Of a DNA stretch of 51,189 nt, positions 8,638-16,915 are shown in pieces. Position numbers and translations under genes: made by a program. How positions within the stretch are numbered: the first letter of the stretch is position 1; each line of letters begins with the position of its first letter. Origin of the DNA: an uncultured Lachnospiraceae bacterium (GTDB taxonomy: Bacteria; Bacillota; Clostridia; Lachnospirales; Lachnospiraceae). The notes beneath the pieces were generated by a model. It searched no databases, was not told where the DNA came from, and saw nothing but the letters and a program-made list of their open reading frames with translations. The stretch spans positions 1 through 51,189 of the forward strand of contig CANREG010000016.1 of the NCBI GenBank assembly GCA_947629565.1, in the 5' to 3' direction.

Positions 8638-9981
8638 ATGGGATTGACACCAGAACAGAAGAAAGAAAGAGCAAAAAGTCTTGAAAGGTTGAAGATAACG
8701 ACATATCAAGATACAGATGAGTTTGAAAATAGTTTAGGCTATGTCTTTATCAGCTATAAAAGTGATAATTGGAAAAAAGTGTTTGAAGAAACGGTTCTTA
8801 AGTTACAGGATCAATATTCATTAAGGGTATATTCAGACAAACAGTTTGAGGAAAGCAATCGTTATTGGCTTCATAATATGGAAAAAAACATAAAATTTTC
8901 ATCTGCTGTTATGGTATTCATTAGTAAAGAATATTTGACGAGTTATGCAACATTTATAGAATTATTGGAGGCAATTAAATTTAACAAAGAAATTATCCCA
9001 GTCAAACTTGAAGACAAGGATTATTTTGGAGAATTGAAAAAGAATCGTAAGTTAGAAGACCAACCTGTTAGAATGGATCCAAGTGAGGCGGATAAACTAA
9101 GAAAATTAATTCAAAATCAAGATAATTCTGATTTTGCGAAAGTAATGACAAACATATGCAATGATTATTTGGAAGATGTTGGAGGCGAAAAATTTTCAGT
9201 TATGTCTCTGGTCGAAGCATTTGAAAAAATATTGAAATTCGGAGAATTTCAGTATAATGTTGTTTCACCCGATTCAGTTGATTCCTTATTTAAGACAATA
9301 CTGGATGCATGCGAAAGGAATACAGAACCGGAATTAAGAGATGTTATCGTAAAAGAAGATGAGCAGACAGAAAAACCGGTTGCGGAGGAGAAACATACTG
9401 AAAAACCAGACAATAGCGCGCATACAAAACAGGATGCAAAATTAGACAACAGCGCACCTGCAAAACAGGTTACTGCCGTGACGGAAGAGACGGAACCGAT
9501 ATGGCCTTATGAATTGGCAGGCGATGCACGGGATCGTGCTTATGGAATATACTGGAATGAATTAAGGCAACAGATTAATAAAAAGGAAATCCGGCCTGGC
9601 ATGAGTCCTGCTAAAGGTGAGAATAAATTTGACTGGTTCAGCATGATGAATAAAGGAGGCAGGATTTCTATTGAGTGCCTGATGCGTAAGACTCAGCAGA
9701 TGAATCAGTTTCTTGTGACTTATAGTAAAAAACGCATAGAAGAAACAGAGGAAGACAAAAAATTGTTTGCCGAGCTTGAAAAGCATAAAACGGATATTGA
9801 ACAAAAGTTAGAAGTTTTTGGGGAATGTCAATGGTCTTCAAGAGAAAAATCCGGCAATGTTAAGGTAGTTAGATCTATTGAGAATAGAACCATCGAGGAA
9901 CAGATGGAATGGTATTATGAGACAAGCATTGCTATATATGATGCTGTTAAGGATTATATCGGCGATTATCTGAACTTGTAA
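8638..9981 (+). CDS. TIR-domain protein with C-terminal DUF4268-like domain
   Basis: A 447-residue protein. Residues about 33-130 form a TIR domain: strand A/box 1 is YVFISYKSDN, the strand D region AVMVFISKEYL, and E108 in ATFIELLEAIKF occupies the place of the NADase catalytic glutamate. A charged Pro/Lys/Glu linker (about 240-285) contains a short duplication (DNSAHTKQ / DNSAPAKQ). Residues about 300-443 (IYWNEL near 304, the W/F-rich DWFSMM, IEQKLEVFGECQW, final EWYYETSIAIYDAVKDYI) resemble DUF4268, a domain found at the ends of restriction- and defence-type proteins. Known TIR effectors consume NAD+, so this is a plausible toxic effector. GGAGAAAGAG precedes the ATG. Base composition is clearly AT-richer than the flanking ribosomal genes. 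Confidence 0.78.
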   Translation: MGLTPEQKKERAKSLERLKITTYQDTDEFENSLGYVFISYKSDNWKKVFEETVLKLQDQYSLRVYSDKQFEESNRYWLHNMEKNIKFSSAVMVFISKEYLTSYATFIELLEAIKFNKEIIPVKLEDKDYFGELKKNRKLEDQPVRMDPSEADKLRKLIQNQDNSDFAKVMTNICNDYLEDVGGEKFSVMSLVEAFEKILKFGEFQYNVVSPDSVDSLFKTILDACERNTEPELRDVIVKEDEQTEKPVAEEKHTEKPDNSAHTKQDAKLDNSAPAKQVTAVTEETEPIWPYELAGDARDRAYGIYWNELRQQINKKEIRPGMSPAKGENKFDWFSMMNKGGRISIECLMRKTQQMNQFLVTYSKKRIEETEEDKKLFAELEKHKTDIEQKLEVFGECQWSSREKSGNVKVVRSIENRTIEEQMEWYYETSIAIYDAVKDYIGDYLNL

Positions 9982-10011
9982 TGCCGGAATCTGATGGTTG
10001 ATAAAAAATGT

Positions 10012-10040
10012 TTGACAATCACTCATCTTTTTGTTAATAT
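10012..10040 (+). promoter_or_regulatory. Promoter of the rplU operon
   Basis: TTGACA (10012-10017), a 17-nt spacer and TAATAT (10035-10040), with TG one base before the -10 (extended -10). It lies about 30 nt after the TIR gene stop, so ribosomal genes start from their own promoter independent of the insert. Confidence 0.8.
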
Positions 10041-10046
10041 ATTCTA

Positions 10047-10128
10047 GTGTGCCGCACAGGGAGGCCGAAGTGTGTCTTTTGATAGGCGCCGCCGAACCTG
10101 GCGAGTAATGATAATAGGAGGTAACCAT
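10047..10128 (+). ncRNA. Ribosomal protein L21 mRNA leader
   Basis: The untranslated stretch between the promoter and rplU is GC-rich and structured, with GTGCCGCAC, GGCGCC and an inverted CGCC...GGCG pair before AGGAGG. Position and composition fit the L21 leader element known upstream of rplU-ysxB-rpmA in Firmicutes, thought to mediate autoregulation. Boundaries are approximate. Confidence 0.6.
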
Positions 10129-10434
10129 ATGTACGCGATTATTGCAACAGGTGGCAAGCAGTACAAGGTAGCTGAAGGTGATATCATTAAAGTAGAAAAG
10201 CTGAACGCAGAAGCTGGTTCTGAAGTGAAATTTGATGTTATTGCTGTTAGCAGCGACAAGGGCTTATTATGTGGCGAAGAAGTGGCAAACGCAAGCGTTT
10301 CCGCCAATGTAATCGGCAATGGTAAGGGCAAAAAGGTCGTTGTTTATAAGTATAAGAGAAAAACCGGCTATCACAAAAAGCAGGGTCACAGACAGCCCTT
10401 TACCAAGGTTGAGATTAAAGCAATCAATGCTTAG
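10129..10434 (+). CDS. rplU: 50S ribosomal protein L21
   Basis: A 101-residue large-subunit protein that contacts 23S rRNA. The sequence begins MYAIIATGGKQYKV, has the GKGKKVVVYKYKRKTGYHKK RNA-binding loop, and ends with the usual basic QPFTKVEIKAI. The start at 10129 is set by AGGAGG just upstream. An in-frame extension to 10072 would translate the leader and is rejected. It is the first gene of the rplU-prp-rpmA cluster, with the next gene 9 nt away. Confidence 0.97.
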   Translation: MYAIIATGGKQYKVAEGDIIKVEKLNAEAGSEVKFDVIAVSSDKGLLCGEEVANASVSANVIGNGKGKKVVVYKYKRKTGYHKKQGHRQPFTKVEIKAINA

Positions 10435-10443
10435 GGAAAGGCC

Positions 10444-10770
10444 ATGATTACTGTCACTGTATTGAACAAGAATGAGAAGATAGTCGGCGTCCAGTTAGAA
10501 GGACACGCCGAATTTGGCAAAAAGGGAAAGGATATTGTGTGTAGTGCGGTATCCATTTTATACATCAACCTGGTAAATTCCATAGAGAATTTTACGGATG
10601 AGGAGATGGAGACAAACGGAAGCAGCAAGATTAACTTCCAGAATGTCATTTTAAAGAATATGCCCGGCAGGGATGCGGAACTTTTATTCCAGTCCTTTCT
10701 GCTTGGGATCACTACAATTGAACAGAAGTATGGTAAGAAGTACATTGTAATTTTGAATCAGGAGGTGTAA
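10444..10770 (+). CDS. prp: Ribosomal-processing cysteine protease Prp
   Basis: A 108-residue protease (formerly YsxB) that removes the N-terminal extension of ribosomal protein L27 in Firmicutes. The catalytic dyad is visible as H21 in EGHAEFG and C33 in DIVCSAVS. Length and the FQSFLLGITTIEQKY C-terminal helix fit the family. It lies between rplU and rpmA, three nucleotides before its substrate's gene, and the substrate here does carry the cleavable sequence. Confidence 0.95.
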   Translation: MITVTVLNKNEKIVGVQLEGHAEFGKKGKDIVCSAVSILYINLVNSIENFTDEEMETNGSSKINFQNVILKNMPGRDAELLFQSFLLGITTIEQKYGKKYIVILNQEV

Positions 10771-10773
10771 TAC

Positions 10774-11064
10774 ATGTTAAAGCTCAACCTTCAGTTATTC
10801 GCTCATAAAAAGGGTATGGGTTCTACCAAGAACGGCAGAGATTCCGAATCCAAGAGATTAGGTGCGAAGAGAGCAGATGGTCAGTTCGTTAAGGCAGGTA
10901 ATATTTTATATAGACAGCGCGGAACGAAGATTCATCCGGGCGTTAATGTGGGCAGAGGGAAAGATGATACCCTGTTTGCATTAGTTGACGGTGTTGTCCG
11001 CTATGAGAGAAAGGGAAGAGATAAGAAGCAGGTTTCTATCTACCCAGTGTCCGTTAACGAATAG
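10774..11064 (+). CDS. rpmA: 50S ribosomal protein L27 with Prp-cleavable presequence
   Basis: A 96-residue precursor. The first nine residues (MLKLNLQLF) are the presequence removed by Prp before A10, leaving [15 protein letters not shown], whose N-terminus reaches the peptidyl-transferase centre. GGTGT precedes the start. Presence of the extension and of prp next door marks a Firmicutes-type maturation pathway; cleavage is essential in Staphylococcus aureus. Confidence 0.97.
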   Translation: MLKLNLQLFAHKKGMGSTKNGRDSESKRLGAKRADGQFVKAGNILYRQRGTKIHPGVNVGRGKDDTLFALVDGVVRYERKGRDKKQVSIYPVSVNE

Positions 11065-11079
11065 GATAATGTATGTTAA

Positions 11080-11106
11080 GGCCGGAGTTGTTGCTCCGGT
11101 CTTTTT
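11080..11106 (+). terminator. Intrinsic terminator or attenuator between rpmA and obgE
   Basis: GGCCGGAG (11080-11087) pairs with CTCCGGTC (11094-11101), an 8-bp stem with one G-U pair and a 6-nt loop, followed at once by TTTTT. It lies 19 nt before the obgE start. It should end or attenuate the ribosomal protein transcript, setting L21/L27 above ObgE levels. Confidence 0.75.
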
Positions 11107-11124
11107 GCAGGATAGGAGTTTATT

Positions 11125-12414
11125 ATGTTTGCAGACAGAGCAAAGATATTTATCCGCTCCGGAAAGGGCGGAGACGGTCATGTCAGCTTCCGCCGGGAGT
11201 TATATGTACCTGCAGGCGGGCCGGACGGCGGCGACGGCGGCAAGGGAGGCGACGTCGTCTTTGTCGTAGATGAAGGGCTTAACAACCTGAATGATTTCCG
11301 GAATGTGCGGAAATACTGCGCAGGAGACGGAAAAGAGGGCAACAAGAGAAAGCAGCATGGCGCCAGCGGCGAGGATATTATCTTAAAGGTTCCGCCGGGA
11401 ACGGTAATCAAGGACTTTGAGAGCGGCAAGGTCATCATGGATATGGCTGACAAAAAAGAGCCTGTGGTGATTTTAACGGGAGGCCGGGGAGGCAACGGGA
11501 ATCAGCACTATGCCACTCCCACCATGCAGGCCCCCAAGTACGCCCAGCCGGGGCAGCCTGCCCAGGAGCTTTATGTGACGTTAGAGTTAAAGGTAATTGC
11601 CGACGTGGGGTTGGTAGGCTTTCCAAATGTTGGAAAATCCACCCTGTTATCCCATGTCACCAACGCCCAGCCTAAGATTGCCAATTATCATTTCACTACC
11701 TTAAATCCCAATTTAGGCGTAGTGGATTTAGGGGACGGCGCAGGTTTTGTCATTGCGGATATCCCCGGTATTATCGAGGGGGCCAGCGAAGGCGTTGGAT
11801 TAGGACTTCAATTCTTAAGGCATATAGAGCGGACTAAAGTGCTGCTCCATGTAGTTGACGGAGCCTCTGTGGAGGGCAGGGATCCGATTAACGACATTTA
11901 TGCCATTTTAGAGGAACTGAAAAAATATAATATCGAGATTACCAGCCGCCCTATGGTCATTGCAGCCAATAAGATGGACGCTATGGACGAGACTGGAAAG
12001 GAGACGGTGCTTGCGCTTTTGCGGGAGGAGTTTGAGCCGCAGGGAATGAAGGTGTTTCCCATTTCCGCCGTATCCGGCGAGGGCTTAAAGGAACTGCTCT
12101 GGCATCTGCATGAGCTGGTACAAAACGCTCCGAAGGACATTATAGAGTTTGAACCGGAATATACTCCTTCATTTGATGTATCGGATGAGCCTTTCACAGT
12201 GGAACAGGACCCGGAGGATGCGCACATCTTTTATGTGGAAGGGCCAAAGGTGGAGAAAATGTTGGGCTATACCAATTTAGATTCGGAAAAAGGCTTTCAT
12301 TTCTTCCAGAAATTTATGACCGATAACGGTATTATAGACGCCCTAAAAGCCCTGGGAATGGAAGAGGGCGATACCGTCTGCATAGGAGATATTGACTTCG
12401 AATACCTTGAATAA
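11125..12414 (+). CDS. obgE: Obg family GTPase
   Basis: A 429-residue ribosome-assembly GTPase that acts on the 50S subunit and links growth with stringent signalling. The glycine-rich Obg fold occupies about 1-158 (SGKGGDGHVSFRRE, GGRGGNGN). The G domain follows from about 159 (G1 GFPNVGKST, G3 DIPG, G4 NKMD). The C-terminal OCT domain present in Gram-positive Obg covers about 350-429. AGGAG precedes the ATG. It sits in the usual place after rpmA. Confidence 0.97.
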   Translation: MFADRAKIFIRSGKGGDGHVSFRRELYVPAGGPDGGDGGKGGDVVFVVDEGLNNLNDFRNVRKYCAGDGKEGNKRKQHGASGEDIILKVPPGTVIKDFESGKVIMDMADKKEPVVILTGGRGGNGNQHYATPTMQAPKYAQPGQPAQELYVTLELKVIADVGLVGFPNVGKSTLLSHVTNAQPKIANYHFTTLNPNLGVVDLGDGAGFVIADIPGIIEGASEGVGLGLQFLRHIERTKVLLHVVDGASVEGRDPINDIYAILEELKKYNIEITSRPMVIAANKMDAMDETGKETVLALLREEFEPQGMKVFPISAVSGEGLKELLWHLHELVQNAPKDIIEFEPEYTPSFDVSDEPFTVEQDPEDAHIFYVEGPKVEKMLGYTNLDSEKGFHFFQKFMTDNGIIDALKALGMEEGDTVCIGDIDFEYLE

Positions 12415-12490
12415 ACGCAGGGAGCGTTCATTTAAAGGTTCTCGAGCGGAACATTCATTTAAGAGGAAGGAATATAAAGGAGAAGAAACG

Positions 12491-12778
12491 ATGACGAGTA
12501 AACAGCGAGCCTATTTAAAGGGCCTTGCCATGACCATGGATCCGATTATCAATATAGGAAAATCCGGCGTCACGCCGGAGCTGGTTGCCTCTGTGGACGA
12601 AGCAATCACAAAACGGGAGCTGATTAAGCTGAGCGTGCTGAAAAACTGTATGGAGGATCCCAAAGCATTAGCGGAAACCGTCGCCGGACGCACAAAGTCT
12701 CAGGTGGTACAGGTAATTGGCAAAAAGATTGTATTATACAGAAGAAATTCCAAAAAGCCGAAAATTGAACTGCCTTAA
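12491..12778 (+). CDS. yhbY: YhbY family ribosome assembly RNA-binding protein
   Basis: A 95-residue CRM-domain protein that associates with pre-50S particles. MTSKQRAYLKGLA at the start, the INIGKSGVTPELV loop (the GxxG-type CRM motif region) and IGKKIVLYRR at the end are diagnostic. The start is taken at 12491, with GGAGAAG just upstream. An in-frame opening at 12392 overlaps obgE and would add an unconserved tail. It is 11 nt before nadD. Confidence 0.93.
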   Translation: MTSKQRAYLKGLAMTMDPIINIGKSGVTPELVASVDEAITKRELIKLSVLKNCMEDPKALAETVAGRTKSQVVQVIGKKIVLYRRNSKKPKIELP

Positions 12779-12789
12779 AGGAGGAGACT

Positions 12790-13425
12790 ATGGCGCGGAT
12801 TGGTATTATGGGGGGAACCTTTAATCCCATTCACAATGGACATATCGGAATTGCAAAAGCTGCTTTTCAGCAATTTTCTCTGGATGAAGTCTGGTTTATG
12901 CCCAATCATATACCGGCTTACAAATCAGACAGCGGACTGATTTCCGGTGAAGACCGGCTTGCCATGGTAAGGCTTGCTATCCGGGACTTTCCTGAATTTA
13001 AAGCCTGTGAACTGGAACTGAAACGGGAGGGCAAAACCTACACCTACCAAACCATGGAACTGTTGAGCGTCAAATACCCGGAACATCATTTTTTCTTTAT
13101 CTTAGGCGCTGATTCTCTTTATTATTTTGACAAATGGATACATCCGGAAGTCATTGTGGAACATGCGGTTATTCTTGCCGCCTGCCGGGATGGCAGGACG
13201 CCGGAGGAGATGAATCAGGAAATTCAACGGCTTAACCGGCTGTTTGGGAAGGAAGCATTTTTTCTGATTGACTGTCCGGAGCTTACCTGTTCTTCCAGCG
13301 AAATTCGGGAAAAATTCTATAATCTTCAGGGAAATGTAAACCCAGTAAAGGAGCTTTCACCGGAAATTCTGCCGGAAACGGTCAGGGAATATATCATAGC
13401 GCACCAATTATATACAAGCCAATAG
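12790..13425 (+). CDS. nadD: Nicotinate-nucleotide adenylyltransferase
   Basis: A 211-residue enzyme converting nicotinate mononucleotide and ATP to deamido-NAD in NAD+ synthesis. The GGTFNPIHNGHI nucleotidyltransferase motif (the HxGH equivalent) lies at residues 8-19, and SSSEIRE near 175 is the ISSTxIR-like motif. GGAGG precedes the ATG. The usual neighbour yqeK follows but has its own promoter. Confidence 0.96.
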   Translation: MARIGIMGGTFNPIHNGHIGIAKAAFQQFSLDEVWFMPNHIPAYKSDSGLISGEDRLAMVRLAIRDFPEFKACELELKREGKTYTYQTMELLSVKYPEHHFFFILGADSLYYFDKWIHPEVIVEHAVILAACRDGRTPEEMNQEIQRLNRLFGKEAFFLIDCPELTCSSSEIREKFYNLQGNVNPVKELSPEILPETVREYIIAHQLYTSQ

Positions 13426-13465
13426 ATTAAGGCTCCTAAATTTTTACAAAAAGTATGCGGTTTCA

Positions 13466-13494
13466 TTGAAATTGTGTACTTTTTTTGGTATAAT
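13466..13494 (+). promoter_or_regulatory. Promoter upstream of yqeK
   Basis: TTGAAA (13466-13471), a 17-nt spacer and a perfect TATAAT (13489-13494). Predicted start is near 13501, about 30 nt before the yqeK ATG. It would drive yqeK, rsfS and possibly the HD-GYP gene. Confidence 0.7.
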
Positions 13495-13530
13495 TAACAT
13501 TGTTTGATTGTTAAAGGACGGACTTGGGAC

Positions 13531-14106
13531 ATGAATCGATTGGAAATGCGGGACAAACTGAAAAACAAACTTACGGACAAACGGTTTGAACATTCTTTAG
13601 GCGTGGAATATACCGCAGGTACTATGGCATTTGTATATGGCGTGGATTTAGAGAAGGCGCTGACGGCAGGATTATTGCATGACTGTGCCAAATATGTGCC
13701 CAATGAGAAGAAGATTCATAAATGTGAAAAGCGTGGCATTCCCATTTCCCAATGTGAATACGACAATCCGGAATTGTTACATGCCAAGCTCTCCGCCGTT
13801 TATGCCAAAGAGAAGTACGGCGTGACAGATACGGAGATTCTATCTGCCATCTGTTACCACACCACAGGCAAACCGGCGATGACGGCTTTGGAGAAGATTA
13901 TTTATATTGCGGACTACATTGAACCTAACCGCAATATGCTGCCAGAGATGGAGCAGATACGCCGGGAAGCATATGAGAATCTGGATTTGTGTCTTATACA
14001 TATTTTGAAGAACTGTGTGCAGTATCTGGGAAAGAAGGGAGCGGCAGTAGACCCGATTACCCAGCAGACCTATGACTATTACAACAGCCTGATGATAGAT
14101 TTTTAA
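13531..14106 (+). CDS. yqeK: HD-domain YqeK hydrolase (Ap4A hydrolase type)
   Basis: A 191-residue HD phosphohydrolase. Family members split diadenosine tetraphosphate symmetrically into ADP. Metal-ligand motifs are FEHSLGV (H21), LLHDCAKY (H50-D51) and further His/Asp in CYHTTGK and IYIADYIEP. The ATG at 13531 follows AAAGGACGG; an upstream TTG at 13504 lies at the predicted transcription start and is rejected. It is 19 nt before rsfS, the standard pairing. Confidence 0.93.
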   Translation: MNRLEMRDKLKNKLTDKRFEHSLGVEYTAGTMAFVYGVDLEKALTAGLLHDCAKYVPNEKKIHKCEKRGIPISQCEYDNPELLHAKLSAVYAKEKYGVTDTEILSAICYHTTGKPAMTALEKIIYIADYIEPNRNMLPEMEQIRREAYENLDLCLIHILKNCVQYLGKKGAAVDPITQQTYDYYNSLMIDF

Positions 14107-14125
14107 GAAGAGGAGCCAAAAAGCA

Positions 14126-14473
14126 ATGACCAGCAGAGAGTGTGCAAAGCTTGCAGTAGCAGGACTTAAGGATAAAAAAGCAAATGATATCCGGGTGATT
14201 GACATATCAGAGGTTTCTGTTATGGCCGATTATTTCATTATCGCCAGCGGTACCAACCGCAACCAGGTACAGGCCATGGCGGATAATGTAGAAGAGAAGC
14301 TTCATGAATCAGGCATAAAGCCCCGCCAGATTGAGGGATACCAGAGCGCTAACTGGATTTTAATGGATTTTCAGGATGTCATCGTGCATATCTTTAATGA
14401 GGAAGACCGGTTGTTTTATAATCTGGAAAAAATCTGGCTTGATGGAAAAATGATAGATGTTTCTGATTTATGA
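14126..14473 (+). CDS. rsfS: Ribosome silencing factor RsfS
   Basis: A 115-residue protein that binds L14 and blocks 30S-50S joining in starvation. DYFIIASGTNRNQVQAMADN, IEGYQSANWILMDFQDVIVH and the final F-EEDR-FYNLEKIW region are typical. AGAGGAG precedes the ATG. It follows yqeK as in most Firmicutes. Confidence 0.96.
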   Translation: MTSRECAKLAVAGLKDKKANDIRVIDISEVSVMADYFIIASGTNRNQVQAMADNVEEKLHESGIKPRQIEGYQSANWILMDFQDVIVHIFNEEDRLFYNLEKIWLDGKMIDVSDL

Positions 14474-14520
14474 GAGAGCATGGATAACCAAAGATAGCCG
14501 AACAAGCAGTGGGAGAGAAT

Positions 14521-15708
14521 ATGGATAGGGATTTATTGATACGAAGGAATACTCTGGAAGTGAATAAGGTTGCCGCCAAATGCCTGCGCATTACGGTATT
14601 ATTTATGATTTCTTTATGGCTTTTTATTATGACGGATTATTATGAATGTGATAAATATGTAGTAACCATTGTATTTATCAGTTCTATTTTATTACTCTTA
14701 ATTCCGTCCGTAGTTGTCAATGTTCTGAAACTGGAGCAGCATTGGATTAAATACTATGTGATTGTGTGCTGCCTGGCTGTGGTATTTTTATTGAGTACCT
14801 TTGTTTCCTATGATTTCGTTGTTTTAGTCATTTACCCATTACTGATTGCAACCTTATATTGCGATAAGAAATTAATTGTCACCACTACATTTTTTGACTG
14901 TCTGTGCGTGTTGTCAACCCTGCTGCTCCGCTATTATGTGATCTGCGACAGGGTGTTAGAAGGTTTTAGGAATTTAGAGGAAGCCATGGTCTATGGCGTC
15001 TTTTTGAGGATTGTTTTAGTCCTTGTCACCACCTTATTTTCTTACTATATTGTAGAACGAAATATGGTCATGCTGAATAAGACCATTGACGCCAATACGG
15101 ACTTAATGCACAGTCAGGAGGAGCTGATTTACGCCTTTGCAGAGATTTCCGAGAGCAAATCCAAAGTAACCGGCGACCACATACATAGAGTGGCGGAATA
15201 TATGCGGGTTTTGGCCAAAGCTTCCGGATTTACCGCAGATTATGTGGATAAGCTGGCTGTGGCGTCCATGATGCATGATATTGGCAAACTGATGATTCCG
15301 GAGGAGATATTAGACAAACCGGATAAGCTGACCGATGAAGAGTATGCAATTATGAAAAACCATGTCTTATACGGCGAGGCCCTGCTTTCCAAATGTCCGG
15401 GAGACATTATGCAGATTGCGAAAACCATTGCCTTAGAGCACCATGAAAAATGGGACGGCACCGGTTATCTGGGAATGAAGGGAGAGAAGATTTCCTATAT
15501 CAGCCGGTTAATGGCGGTCTGCGATGTGTTTGACGCATTGACCTCCCAGCGTTATTACAAGGAGGGCTGGTCTTTAGACGATACATATAAAGAAATTGTC
15601 CGTTCCAGCGGGACGCATTTTGACCCGGATGTGGTAGACTTGTTCGAGAAGCATTTTGATGAATTTAAGGAAATATTACAGTCCAATCCGGACAAGGAAA
15701 TATATTAG
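14521..15708 (+). CDS. Membrane HD-GYP domain protein (putative c-di-GMP phosphodiesterase)
   Basis: About 395 residues. The N-terminal half has about six hydrophobic segments (residues ~20-180, for example VVTIVFISSILLLLIPSVVV) with no recognisable named sensor domain. The C-terminal half is an HD-GYP domain: GDHIHRVAEYM, MMHDIGKLMIP (HD near 252), HHEKWDGTGYLG and VCDVFDALTS. The canonical GYP triad is retained as GTGY, but the following proline is replaced by Leu. The likely role is hydrolysis of c-di-GMP or a related dinucleotide in response to a membrane signal. GTG at 14509 also opens the frame, but GGGAGAG at 14511-14517 fits the ATG at 14521. Confidence 0.88.
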   Translation: MDRDLLIRRNTLEVNKVAAKCLRITVLFMISLWLFIMTDYYECDKYVVTIVFISSILLLLIPSVVVNVLKLEQHWIKYYVIVCCLAVVFLLSTFVSYDFVVLVIYPLLIATLYCDKKLIVTTTFFDCLCVLSTLLLRYYVICDRVLEGFRNLEEAMVYGVFLRIVLVLVTTLFSYYIVERNMVMLNKTIDANTDLMHSQEELIYAFAEISESKSKVTGDHIHRVAEYMRVLAKASGFTADYVDKLAVASMMHDIGKLMIPEEILDKPDKLTDEEYAIMKNHVLYGEALLSKCPGDIMQIAKTIALEHHEKWDGTGYLGMKGEKISYISRLMAVCDVFDALTSQRYYKEGWSLDDTYKEIVRSSGTHFDPDVVDLFEKHFDEFKEILQSNPDKEIY

Positions 15709-15738
15709 TTAAGTTGAAAGAAATGGGGCGATGCATCT

Positions 15739-16068
15739 ATGGTTGCCATGATGAATGAATATATTGCAAATATCAATCTTGTCTGCGACGATATAACGAG
15801 AGGGATTTTGCATGCAGCGCTGGCAGATTATGAGGATATTATTAAAAACAGCGTGCTGATAAGGGGAAATCACTATCTCGTGGATATCAAATTAGCGAAT
15901 TTCTCTGTGGAAAGCGCAGTAGAAGTAATGGGAAGCTTTATGGAGCGTACCCGGTATCCCTACTCCGCTTTCTTCGTGCGTTTCAATGAAGGAAACAGGG
16001 TGAGATACCGTTATGCAACCTGTAAAGAGAACCGGGAAGGGTTCTACTGTGATCTTGTTATCAGTTGA
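15739..16068 (+). CDS. Hypothetical protein
   Basis: I do not recognise a family. The 109-residue product has no membrane segment and looks like a small alpha/beta domain (helical ITRGILHAALADYEDIIK, then strand-like YLVDIKLANFSV and YPYSAFFVRFNEGNRVRY). It follows the HD-GYP gene by 30 nt in the same direction. The start could also be at one of the ATGs at 15748 or 15751, since no strong ribosome-binding site is visible (GGGGCG at best). Confidence 0.6.
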   Translation: MVAMMNEYIANINLVCDDITRGILHAALADYEDIIKNSVLIRGNHYLVDIKLANFSVESAVEVMGSFMERTRYPYSAFFVRFNEGNRVRYRYATCKENREGFYCDLVIS

Positions 16069-16127
16069 CGCCGCCGAAGGAACCGCTTATCTCAAACCGG
16101 AAGCTGTTATTCTAATCATTATCCATG

Positions 16128-16739
16128 TTAGAACGTGCGGAACAGGCCGATTACCTTTCCCAATATGGACACATCATCTACAATAATCGGCTCCATATAA
16201 TCATTCTCCGGCTGAAGACGAAAATGCCCGTCTTCTTTGAAAAAACGCTTGACAGTGGCGCTGTCCTCAATCAGGGCAACGACAATCTCACTGTTTCTGG
16301 CAGTGGGCTGTTCCTCTACAAGAATTAAATCCCCGTCAAAGATTCCCGCATTAATCATACTGTCGCCTTTTACCTTCAGCATAAAGGTATTCTTATTATG
16401 GAGATATTCCGGTGGAACCGGAAAATAGCCGTCAATATTCTCCACCGCCAATATGGGCTGGCCGGCAGTCACCTGTCCCACAATGGGAACATTCACAAGC
16501 TCTCTTCTCGCTAAGCCGAACATATCGTCCAAAATCTCAATGGTTCTTGGCTTGGTGGGATCTCTGCGGATATAACCGTTCTTCTCTAATGTCTCTAAAT
16601 GGGAGTGGACGGAAGAAGTGGACTTTAACTTTACAGCCTCACAAATCTCCCGTACAGAGGGCGGATATCCCTTTTGTAAAATCGTATCCTTAATAAAATT
16701 CAAAATCTCCTGTTGCTTTGCGCTGATCTTTCCCGGCAT
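16128..16739 (-). CDS. lexA: LexA repressor
   Basis: A 203-residue SOS repressor and self-cleaving protease. The winged-helix DNA-binding domain spans 1-65 ([20 protein letters not shown]). The cleavage site is A92-G93 in VTAGQP, with catalytic S127 in KGDSM and K164 in ATVKRFF. It is divergent from a yneA-like gene, and three SOS-box-like sites lie between them, so autoregulation and control of the neighbour are expected. It ends facing the hypothetical gene, with a 59-nt gap that shows no clear terminator. Confidence 0.97.
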   Translation of the reverse strand: MPGKISAKQQEILNFIKDTILQKGYPPSVREICEAVKLKSTSSVHSHLETLEKNGYIRRDPTKPRTIEILDDMFGLARRELVNVPIVGQVTAGQPILAVENIDGYFPVPPEYLHNKNTFMLKVKGDSMINAGIFDGDLILVEEQPTARNSEIVVALIEDSATVKRFFKEDGHFRLQPENDYMEPIIVDDVSILGKVIGLFRTF

Positions 16740-16854
16740 AGGCGTACATCTCCTTTTCCCTTATATTCTCTGCGTGTCTGTAAAACAACACCGTTCATAA
16801 GATATAAGATAACTTTATATGGATTGGATATATCCAAATAGAAACTCTTTTTTT

Positions 16855-16883
16855 ATGATACCATAAAATGTCTCAAAAAGCAA
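16855..16883 (-). promoter_or_regulatory. lexA: lexA promoter
   Basis: Reading on the minus strand: TTGCTT (16883-16878), a 17-nt spacer and TATCAT (16860-16855). One SOS box lies 11 bp upstream of the -35. Confidence 0.55.
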
Positions 16884-16893
16884 ACATTTATTC

Positions 16894-16907
16894 CGAACAA
16901 ATTTTCG
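16894..16907. promoter_or_regulatory. SOS (LexA) box 1
   Basis: CGAACAAATTTTCG fits the Gram-positive consensus CGAACRNRYGTTYG at 13 of 14 positions. It lies upstream of the -35 elements of both divergent promoters. Confidence 0.75.
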
Positions 16908-16915
16908 AGAAAGTA

